Below are positions 47,011 through 53,310 of a DNA stretch of 53,310 nt, piece by piece. The DNA lies in NCBI GenBank assembly GCA_002842285.1, contig PHCJ01000016.1:1-53310 (forward strand), in the 5' to 3' direction. Position numbers and translations under genes: made by a program. Under the pieces are notes generated by a model that saw only the letters and a program-made list of their open reading frames with translations, was not told the DNA's origin and did not search any database. Within the stretch, counting starts at the first letter, position 1. Every line of letters begins with the position of its first letter. Source of the DNA: Betaproteobacteria bacterium HGW-Betaproteobacteria-22. GTDB taxonomy: Bacteria; Pseudomonadota; Gammaproteobacteria; Burkholderiales; Methylophilaceae.

Positions 47011-48545
47011 AAGAGCGACACAGATTTAGCCAGCTTTTCCCAGTCAAGATGGTGTTCTAGGCAATCGGCCAATCGGTCGAGTTCACGCTCCCTGATTTGC
47101 GCATAATCAAAGGAGTGCGACGATGTGAGACCAGCCCACGCCAGTAAAGCCGCACAGGCTTGCGGTGCATCAAATAAGCCGTGTAAATATGTGCCGACTA
47201 TTTGATTGTCCGGTGCAATTGCACCTTCAGGTTGATTGTTAATGATGAGTGCAGGGCTGGCCAACGCAGCACCCGTAGTCACGCCCATGTGGATTTCATA
47301 ACCGTTCACTACTGCATCGGCAAAAGCCAGTCGTCCCGTTACCTGTTTTAATTGCTTGACCTGCTCTAAGGTCGTTTCCATCTCCAGCCAGCCAAAACCT
47401 AAGCTTGTGCCAATATCACCCTCAATGCCGTATGGGTCATGAATAGCTTTGCCCAACATTTGGAAGCCGCCGCAAATACCAAGTACCTTTCCTCCGTAGC
47501 GCAGATGATGAGTAAGCGTTTGCTCCCATTGATTGGCCCGTAGATGCTCAAGATCACCGCGCACATTCTTGCTGCCAGGCAGAATAATCAAGTCTGCAGG
47601 TGGAATAGTTTCGCCCATTTTGACAAACCTGAAATCCACCTGCGGATGTAGACGTAACGCGTCAAAATCAGTGTGGTTGGAGATGTGCGGGAGGACGGGG
47701 GCGATGATTTTTAAGCGACCGCCCTGTGCATCTGCAGGCGAGTGAGAACTAGACGGCGAGGCGAAGGCAGTACGCATTGTACGACTAGCCTCACCAACCA
47801 CGTTATCACTCGCTTGCTGATGTACGGGCACAGCATCTTCCGCTTCGATATGCAGATTATGCAAATACGGCAACACCCCCAACACCGGCTTACCCGTTTC
47901 TTGCTCCAGCCAATCCAAACCAGATTGCAATAATGCAATATCACCACGAAAACGATTGATCACGAAACCTGCTACCCGCGCCTTCTCTGACTCGGAAAGC
48001 AGCGCCAGCGTGCCTACGATATGCGCAAAGACGCCGCCTCTGTCAATGTCAGCAATTAAAATGACCGGGCAGTCTACCGCTTCTGCAAAACCCATATTGG
48101 CAATGTCATTCTCACGTAAATTGATTTCCGCCGGGCTGCCAGCACCTTCTACGATTACGCAGTCATATTGTGTTGTCAGGCGTTGCCAGGAATCCAGTAC
48201 CGCCCGCATCGCGGTAGGTTTATAGGCATGATAGCCCGTTGCCTCCAGATTACATGCTACCCGACCATGGATAATCACCTGACAGCCCGTGTCTGAATTG
48301 GGCTTCAACAGAACAGGATTCATATCGGTGTGAGGTTCCAGGCCGCATGCATAGGCTTGCACCGCCTGCGCCCGGCCAATTTCACCGCCATCAACAGTCA
48401 CTGCCGAGTTTAATGCCATATTTTGTGGCTTGAACGGCGCAACACGCACGCCTCTGCGATACAATACGCGACACAGTGCCGCGACGAGGGTGCTTTTGCC
48501 CGCATCAGACGTAGTACCCTGAACCATAAGTGATTTGAATGCCAT
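47007..48545 (-). CDS. cobQ: Cobyric acid synthase
   Basis: CobQ (CbiP) amidates side chains b, d, e and g of adenosylcobyrinate diamide. It has 512 aa. The ATPase domain has [31 protein letters not shown] and [12 protein letters not shown]. The glutaminase domain has the nucleophile in [14 protein letters not shown] and a His in [10 protein letters not shown]. About 25 extra residues (from roughly [11 protein letters not shown] to SPADAQ) interrupt the link before [16 protein letters not shown]; their DNA is partly palindromic. The gene runs opposite to its neighbours and overlaps both, at its stop with the S4 gene and at its start with cobD. Confidence 0.95.
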   Translation of the reverse strand: MAFKSLMVQGTTSDAGKSTLVAALCRVLYRRGVRVAPFKPQNMALNSAVTVDGGEIGRAQAVQAYACGLEPHTDMNPVLLKPNSDTGCQVIIHGRVACNLEATGYHAYKPTAMRAVLDSWQRLTTQYDCVIVEGAGSPAEINLRENDIANMGFAEAVDCPVILIADIDRGGVFAHIVGTLALLSESEKARVAGFVINRFRGDIALLQSGLDWLEQETGKPVLGVLPYLHNLHIEAEDAVPVHQQASDNVVGEASRTMRTAFASPSSSHSPADAQGGRLKIIAPVLPHISNHTDFDALRLHPQVDFRFVKMGETIPPADLIILPGSKNVRGDLEHLRANQWEQTLTHHLRYGGKVLGICGGFQMLGKAIHDPYGIEGDIGTSLGFGWLEMETTLEQVKQLKQVTGRLAFADAVVNGYEIHMGVTTGAALASPALIINNQPEGAIAPDNQIVGTYLHGLFDAPQACAALLAWAGLTSSHSFDYAQIRERELDRLADCLEHHLDWEKLAKSVSLF

Positions 48546-49510
48546 TCGACTATTATCCCATCATCAGCCCATATAGCACAGCGCTCGCTGTTATTGCAGC
48601 AGTATGGTTGGACGCCGTAGTTGGTGAGCCAAAGCGTTGGCATCCTTTGGTGGGGTTTGGCAATCTGGCAGCCATTATCGAACAACGACTGAATATAGGC
48701 GCCATCTCCTTCAAAGCAAGGCTTGCAGGCTTGCTGGCCTGGTTTCTTTTATTGGCACCTTTTGCGACTATCAGTTATTTTGTAACCAGCAGTGCGCTTA
48801 CTCACGAGCTAATCACCTGGCTGGCTAACGTGTTGCTGTTATATTTTTCTATTGGCGCACGCAGTCTGGTGGAGCATGCAGAACAGATTTACCAGCCATT
48901 ATCGCAGCACAATATTGAGCAGGCACGCCATCATGTCAGCATGATTGTCAGCCGCGATACATCGCAACTGAGTGAAGATCAAATCGCCACCGCCACGGTT
49001 GAATCAGTGCTTGAAAACGGCAATGATGCCATTTTTGGTGCGATTTTCTGGTTTGTGTTGTTTGGCGGCACAGGTGCACTTGTGTTCAGGTTGGCCAACA
49101 CGCTGGATGCCATGTGGGGTTACCGCACGCCGCGCTTTTTGTATTTCGGCTGGGCCGCTGCACGTCTGGATGATCTGCTCAATTTGATTCCTGCACGGCT
49201 AACCGCCTTGAGCTACGCCCTTTGCGGACATACCACAAGCGCAATCAGGTGCTGGATGACTCAAGCGAGAAACTGGTATAGCCCAAACGCCGGGCCGGTA
49301 ATGTCAGCCGGAGCGGGCGCCTTGCAGGTGAAGCTTGGCGGTGCAGCAGTTTATCACGGCATCACAAAACAACGCCCCACCCTGGGCATAGGTGAGTCAG
49401 CCGATAGCAGCCATATTTTAGGTGCAATACGCTTGGTAAAGCGCAGTATGGTGTTATGGTGCGCAGCCATCTTACTCGCCACAATTCTAAGGAACATATA
49501 CTTTGCTTGA
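48539..49510 (+). CDS. cobD: Adenosylcobinamide-phosphate synthase (CobD/CbiB)
   Basis: It is an integral membrane enzyme attaching aminopropanol phosphate to adenosylcobyric acid. It has 323 aa. Family markers are [83 protein letters not shown] and [17 protein letters not shown]. The ATG (after AAGTGA) overlaps the divergent cobQ start by 7 bp, so any promoter must lie inside cobQ or the gene is read from the upstream operon. It overlaps the next gene by 8 nt. Confidence 0.95.
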   Translation: MPFDYYPIISPYSTALAVIAAVWLDAVVGEPKRWHPLVGFGNLAAIIEQRLNIGAISFKARLAGLLAWFLLLAPFATISYFVTSSALTHELITWLANVLLLYFSIGARSLVEHAEQIYQPLSQHNIEQARHHVSMIVSRDTSQLSEDQIATATVESVLENGNDAIFGAIFWFVLFGGTGALVFRLANTLDAMWGYRTPRFLYFGWAAARLDDLLNLIPARLTALSYALCGHTTSAIRCWMTQARNWYSPNAGPVMSAGAGALQVKLGGAAVYHGITKQRPTLGIGESADSSHILGAIRLVKRSMVLWCAAILLATILRNIYFA

Positions 49511-50477
49511 ACATGGTGGCAATTTAAGCTTGGCAGCGGCACAATACGGCATTCCACTGGCGGATTGGCTGGACTTATCGACGGGCATCAACCCCAACAA
49601 CTACCCAATTACAGAAATTCCTGCCAGCATATGGCAAAGGCTACCCAGTGATGATGACGGCCTCATTGAGGTAGCGCAAGCCTATTACGGATGCCAATCG
49701 GTGCTACCCACCGCAGGCTCGCAAGCCGCACTGCAAGTTTTACCGAAATTACGCTCGCCATGCAAGGTCGCCATGCTCAACCCGATGTATCAGGAACATG
49801 CGTACGCCTGGAAACGCCATGGACATCAGGTCACGACCTTTACCAGCCTGTCTGAAGAATCTCTGTCACAGGCTGACGTAATATTGCTGTGTAATCCGAA
49901 CAACCCTACTGCGAGACGCTTTTCAACGCATGACTTGCTCACTCTACACACAACACTCATAAACCGTGGCGGATGGCTGATCGTAGATGAAGCCTTTATG
50001 GACGCAACACCAGAACACAGCCTAGCACAGCATGCCCATCTGGAAGGGTTGTTTGTATTACGTTCTTTAGGTAAATTCTTCGGATTAGCAGGTGCAAGAG
50101 TAGGTTTTTTACTTGCCGCAGAAACATCACTTAAAAAAATGCAGGAAGCTCTAGGCCCCTGGTCGCTCGCCGGACCCAGTCGCCTCATTGCAAAACAGGC
50201 CCTACTTGATCATGCGTGGCACAGGAAAACACGTGTGCACCTTGAAAATACTAGCCAAAAGTTAGCGAAACTGCTCAGCCACCATGGCTTAACCCCATTG
50301 GCGGGCAATGCACTATTCCAATACGTAGCCACAGAAAAAGCGATGCAATGGCACCATCATCTGGCAAACCGTGGCATATGGGTAAGGTTATTTACCGAAA
50401 CGCCCGCACTGCGATTTGGACTGCCTCCTGATGATAGTTGGGAGAAATTAACGCATGGGCTCAATTCATTCCAGTGA
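49503..50477 (+). CDS. cobC: L-threonine-O-3-phosphate decarboxylase (CobC, PLP)
   Basis: It makes (R)-1-aminopropan-2-ol phosphate for the nucleotide loop. In Salmonella this enzyme is called CobD. It has 324 aa, a fold-type I PLP enzyme similar to histidinol-phosphate aminotransferase: [15 protein letters not shown] and DLSTGINP at the start, LCNPNNPTARRF, VDEAFMD and the PLP lysine in RSLGKFFGLAGARVGF. The start is TTG at 49503, supported by AAGGAA 8 nt upstream and by the family N terminus. Convergent with the phosphatase gene. Confidence 0.92.
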   Translation: MLEHGGNLSLAAAQYGIPLADWLDLSTGINPNNYPITEIPASIWQRLPSDDDGLIEVAQAYYGCQSVLPTAGSQAALQVLPKLRSPCKVAMLNPMYQEHAYAWKRHGHQVTTFTSLSEESLSQADVILLCNPNNPTARRFSTHDLLTLHTTLINRGGWLIVDEAFMDATPEHSLAQHAHLEGLFVLRSLGKFFGLAGARVGFLLAAETSLKKMQEALGPWSLAGPSRLIAKQALLDHAWHRKTRVHLENTSQKLAKLLSHHGLTPLAGNALFQYVATEKAMQWHHHLANRGIWVRLFTETPALRFGLPPDDSWEKLTHGLNSFQ

Positions 50478-50506
50478 ATCATTAAACCGCTCACAAACCC
50501 AACAAC

Positions 50507-51073
50507 TTATCGATTCACAAAATGGATACGTGGCATCGCTTCATTAAATGAAATCTGTGTCACACTGGCGTGGTCTATCACAATTCTAAACAAGCCTTTA
50601 AGCGGCATGTTCAGCACCTCTGCAAGTATAGCGCGAATAACGCCGCCGTGTGTCACAACAGCTATACTCTTGCCGCGAGAGTGGATGCTCACTTCCTCTG
50701 TAAATGACTTTGCACGTGCGTGCAGCTGTGAGAAGCTCTCACCATTAGGCGGTGTAAGATTCGCATAATCATTGGCCCACGTATCAAAAACATCGCGTGG
50801 AATGCTATTCCAAGCCTGCATTTCCCAGTCACCGAAATGCAGCTCTTTCAAACGCTCATCTATATGAATCTCTGCTAAATTTAACGCCTGTGCGAGCTTA
50901 ATACAACGCTGCAACGGACTTGCATACACAGCATCGAATCGTATATCTGACAACTTCGCCGCCAAGGTAGCGCGTTCTAATTCAAAATTGGATGACACAT
51001 CCACATCGCTCTGACCATAACAAATACCGGCTGCGATATCTAATGACGTATGCCGTATCAGATGCAAATTCAT
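50507..51073 (-). CDS. cobC: Alpha-ribazole phosphatase (histidine phosphatase family)
   Basis: It removes the 5'-phosphate from alpha-ribazole phosphate or from adenosylcobalamin phosphate. It has 188 aa from ATG 51073, which overlaps the cobS stop (ATGA); the upstream start at 51088 is rejected. The phosphohistidine motif is LHLIRHTSLD, with ASPLQRCIKLAQ, LKELHFGDWEMQ and VTHGGVIRAI completing the site. It shares the symbol cobC (Salmonella usage) with the decarboxylase on the other strand (Pseudomonas usage); they are different enzymes. Confidence 0.92.
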   Translation of the reverse strand: MNLHLIRHTSLDIAAGICYGQSDVDVSSNFELERATLAAKLSDIRFDAVYASPLQRCIKLAQALNLAEIHIDERLKELHFGDWEMQAWNSIPRDVFDTWANDYANLTPPNGESFSQLHARAKSFTEEVSIHSRGKSIAVVTHGGVIRAILAEVLNMPLKGLFRIVIDHASVTQISFNEAMPRIHFVNR

Positions 51074-51876
51074 AACTGCTGATACCATATAAGCAAACCC
51101 AGATAAAAAGCCAGTTCGGTCATTTGCTGCATTGCGCCCAGGCAGTCACCCGTGTAGCCACCCAGCCAATGTTTCATTTTGTTGCGCCACCAAAACCACA
51201 CAAACACAACCGGCAGCATGCAACAAATGCCTAACCATAGCCAGTCGCTAAAGCGCAATAGAAAAGGTGAAAAATTGTAATAGATCAGTGGTATTGGCAA
51301 CACACCAAAAATCGTAGCAATGGCCAAATCAATTGGCTTAATTTTCGTTGCCAGAGGCTTGGCCTTACCTTCAGCTTTTACGTAGCTTAAATCTGCCATC
51401 ACATACAAGGCGCATAATCGGCTTAACGTATGCCCAATCATCAGAATAAATGGCAGATAATAGGCCGGGAGCTCTTCTAACACCTGAAACTTGCCAAATA
51501 ATATTAGAAATAAGGCAATTGCCCCATAAGTTCCCAGGCGCGAATCCTGCATGATAGTAAGTATTCGCTCTCTATCCCATCCGCCACCGAGGCCATCCGC
51601 ACTATCTGCCAACCCATCCTCATGAAACGCACCAGTAACATAGATGGTCATCGCCATGCTCATTAGAACCGCAATCCCATGTGGCAACACCTTGGCAGCC
51701 AGCGTGTACGCACCTGCACCTATCATACCCACAAGTAAGCCAACTATAGGAAAGTACTTAACAGAAAGATTTAAATCTTCTGCACGAAAATCCTGAAAAA
51801 TTGGCACAGGAATACGTGTAAAAAAACCGATAGCCAGCAAGAAATAACGTCGCTCGTTACACAAAAAATGCAACAT
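51070..51876 (-). CDS. cobS: Adenosylcobinamide-GDP ribazoletransferase (CobS/CobV)
   Basis: It joins adenosylcobinamide-GDP to alpha-ribazole (phosphate), the step that completes the lower loop, in the inner membrane. It has 268 aa from ATG 51876; GTG 51879 is also possible. There are several membrane helices. Family markers are IGFFTRIPVP, YFPIVGLLVG, TGAFHEDGLADSADGLGGGWDRERILTIMQDSRLGTYG and GYTGDCLGAMQQMTE. TGATG overlap with cobT and ATGA overlap with cobC indicate coupled translation. Confidence 0.95.
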   Translation of the reverse strand: MLHFLCNERRYFLLAIGFFTRIPVPIFQDFRAEDLNLSVKYFPIVGLLVGMIGAGAYTLAAKVLPHGIAVLMSMAMTIYVTGAFHEDGLADSADGLGGGWDRERILTIMQDSRLGTYGAIALFLILFGKFQVLEELPAYYLPFILMIGHTLSRLCALYVMADLSYVKAEGKAKPLATKIKPIDLAIATIFGVLPIPLIYYNFSPFLLRFSDWLWLGICCMLPVVFVWFWWRNKMKHWLGGYTGDCLGAMQQMTELAFYLGLLIWYQQL

Positions 51877-52943
51877 CACTCACCCGTACTTTCTGTTTTT
51901 AGTTTGGCTTCACTTACCCCAGCACTCTCAAAAGACGCCATTTCATTTAAAAAATTCACTGCCGCCAACACTAATGGGTAAGCTAATACAGCGCCAGTCC
52001 CCTCGCCCAAACGTAAGCCCATATCCAGCAATGGTTTAACATTAAGACACTCAAGTAATTTGCGGTGTCCCGCCTCACCCGAACAATGTGTAAACACTGC
52101 ATACGCTAAAATATCAGGCTGTAATTTATACGCAAACAGCAATGCGGTCGTAGCGATAAACCCATCTACCAGCAATATTGCCCCCTGTTCAGCCGCACCC
52201 AGCATTGCACCTGCCATCATCGCAATTTCAAAACCGCCAAACGTCGCAAGCACTTGCATGGGCTTGTTTGCATCCAATTGATGAAAGTGCAGCGCTTCAC
52301 TCAGAATTGCCTGCTTCTGCGCCAACCCGACATCATCCATGCCAGTGCCGCGCCCCACACATTGCTCAATTGATAAGTCACATAACACACGCATCAAGCA
52401 ACTGGCTGATGAAGTGTTGCCTATCCCCATCTCTCCAAAAACGAATACATTAGTGCCGGAGGCAACCTCTTCTCGCACTAAGGCCGCACCCGCACTTAGC
52501 GCTTGCTCGCATTGCGCCATCGTCATCGCCGTCTGCTTTAAGAAATTTGCAGTGCCATAACCAATCTTGGCATGTGTTAAATCAGGATGCGTAACAAAAT
52601 CGTGATTTACGCCCGCATCAACTACTCGCAACCGCATATTATTTTGTCGTGCGAACACATTGATTGCTGCACCACCCTGCAAAAAGTTATACACCATTTG
52701 TGCAGTCACCGCCTGAGGATAAGGACTAACCCCCGCATTGGCAATGCCATGATCTCCAGCAAATACCAGTATTGTCGGATTGATTAGTCGCGGCGACAAC
52801 GTCTGTTGCACCAACCCTACCTGTAGCGCAATTGACTCTAGCAGACCCAATGCGCCAATAGGCTTGGTTTTTTGATTAATTTTTCGCAACAACATATCTT
52901 TAATTGCGCGATCTGGCTGAGTGATATTGAAATTCATAAACAT
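51876..52943 (-). CDS. cobT: Nicotinate-nucleotide:dimethylbenzimidazole phosphoribosyltransferase
   Basis: CobT activates the lower ligand to alpha-ribazole phosphate; with BluB it provides the DMB nucleotide. It has 355 aa. Markers are [51 protein letters not shown] and the catalytic Glu in [17 protein letters not shown] 52943 and ATG 52937 are equally plausible, and neither has a clear ribosome site. It is first gene of the minus-strand cobT-cobS-cobC set. No second riboswitch is seen upstream, where the tRNA-Phe promoter faces away. Confidence 0.95.
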   Translation of the reverse strand: MFMNFNITQPDRAIKDMLLRKINQKTKPIGALGLLESIALQVGLVQQTLSPRLINPTILVFAGDHGIANAGVSPYPQAVTAQMVYNFLQGGAAINVFARQNNMRLRVVDAGVNHDFVTHPDLTHAKIGYGTANFLKQTAMTMAQCEQALSAGAALVREEVASGTNVFVFGEMGIGNTSSASCLMRVLCDLSIEQCVGRGTGMDDVGLAQKQAILSEALHFHQLDANKPMQVLATFGGFEIAMMAGAMLGAAEQGAILLVDGFIATTALLFAYKLQPDILAYAVFTHCSGEAGHRKLLECLNVKPLLDMGLRLGEGTGAVLAYPLVLAAVNFLNEMASFESAGVSEAKLKTESTGE

Positions 52944-52999
52944 GGATTTTACATGGTTGTAACATCTATCTATAAAAAGATAAAAGTTTTATAAATTTT

Positions 53000-53029
53000 T
53001 TGTCAGAGTTCAATGAAGTTTGCTATAAT
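53000..53029 (+). promoter_or_regulatory. Promoter of tRNA-Phe
   Basis: TTGTCA (53000-53005) and TATAAT (53024-53029) are separated by 18 bp, with TG two positions before the -10 and a G+C-rich discriminator (GCGCGAC) behind it. This is the usual build of stable-RNA promoters under stringent control. Confidence 0.75.
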
Positions 53030-53073
53030 GCGCGACTTGCAAACATTTACCGAGATTTGTAAGTCAGCAAAAG

Positions 53074-53149
<76 letters not shown>

Positions 53150-53158
53150 TCTAAATTA

Positions 53159-53181
53159 AGCTCACTTTATGTGGGCTTTTT
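53159..53181 (+). terminator. Rho-independent terminator of tRNA-Phe
   Basis: A 7-bp stem (one G-T pair) with a 5-nt loop, 53159-53165 with 53171-53177, is followed by a U-run (53177-53181). It lies 9 nt after the tRNA. Confidence 0.8.
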
Positions 53182-53214
53182 ACGTCTGAGACACATATAG
53201 TCTATAGTTGCGGC

Positions 53215-53310
53215 TCATTTCCAAACGATGAGTCTGTGATGAAGTTGTTCTATTTGGCGCTGCAAAACATCAGCAAGAAATGGACGATGCCGTTGCGTGA
53301 TTGGAAACCT
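53215..53310 (+). pseudogene. IS256-family transposase fragment (C-terminal part, runs off window)
   Basis: The frame reads SFPNDESVMKLFYLALQNIS then KKWTMPLRDWKP, which matches the conserved C-terminal block of IS256-type (mutator) transposases (FPxDE...KxLYLAxxxISKKWTMPxRDWK). The catalytic DDE region, which should lie upstream, is absent: tRNA-Phe and its terminator are there instead. It is therefore a 5'-truncated remnant, with the 3' end beyond the window. The ATG at 53239 lies inside the match and is not a true start. Confidence 0.8.

Overview
The window looks like chromosomal DNA of a betaproteobacterium, most likely a methylotroph of the Methylophilaceae (Methylotenera/Methylobacillus type). 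The assignment is an inference from gene content and order (rpe-gph-trpE, hemA-prfA-prmC, metX-metW, gatCAB divergent from mreBCD-mrdA-rodA-rlpA-dac-ybeD-lipB-lipA, gshA-gshB, zapA with its small coiled-coil partner) and from moderate base composition. It has not been checked against a database. Most of the window is core genome. Accessory signals are confined to small repeats, an IS remnant at the right edge and two lineage-type hypothetical genes.

Layout. 1-5.5 kb: the tail of a small membrane protein, a peroxide-defence pair ahpC-ahpF (minus strand) with an OxyR-like operator, an isolated soxYZ pair, the periplasmic protease/chaperone bepA, and divergent moaC. 5.4-11.3 kb (minus): a MASE1-PAS-GGDEF-EAL c-di-GMP protein directly behind trpE, then gph and rpe. 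11.4-16.0 kb (plus): hemA, prfA, prmC and two unrecognised genes, the first apparently frameshifted. 16.0-22.3 kb: yrdA, metXW, ampG, xth/pyrE divergent, and a DUF4124 protein. 22.3-25.6 kb (minus): gatCAB. 25.8-35.6 kb (plus): the rod-shape and cell-wall cluster followed by lipoate genes. 35.7-40.0 kb: glutathione synthesis, then an apbE / NusG-II / Gx-transporter trio. 40.0-40.6 kb (minus): zapA and its small partner.

40.7-52.9 kb is a large vitamin B12 region. A cobalamin riboswitch precedes btuB, and then come btuM (a solitary ECF-type S component with the expected cobalt-ligand cysteine), cobO, cobB, bluB, cobU, an S4-domain protein, cobQ (inverted, overlapping both neighbours), cobD, cobC (threonine-phosphate decarboxylase) and, on the minus strand, cobT-cobS-cobC (phosphatase). 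Together these cover outer- and inner-membrane uptake, adenosylation, side-chain amidation, aminopropanol attachment, DMB synthesis and lower-loop assembly. No corrin-ring-building or cobalt-chelatase genes lie in the window. The right edge holds tRNA-Phe(GAA) with a good promoter and terminator, followed by the 3' part of an IS256-type transposase.

The least ordinary items are the BtuM operon, the inverted cobQ with an in-frame palindromic insert, the frameshifted hypothetical gene at 14982-15394 with its neighbour, the orphan soxYZ, and the apbE/NusG-II/Gx trio. I found no CRISPR array, prophage or defence island.
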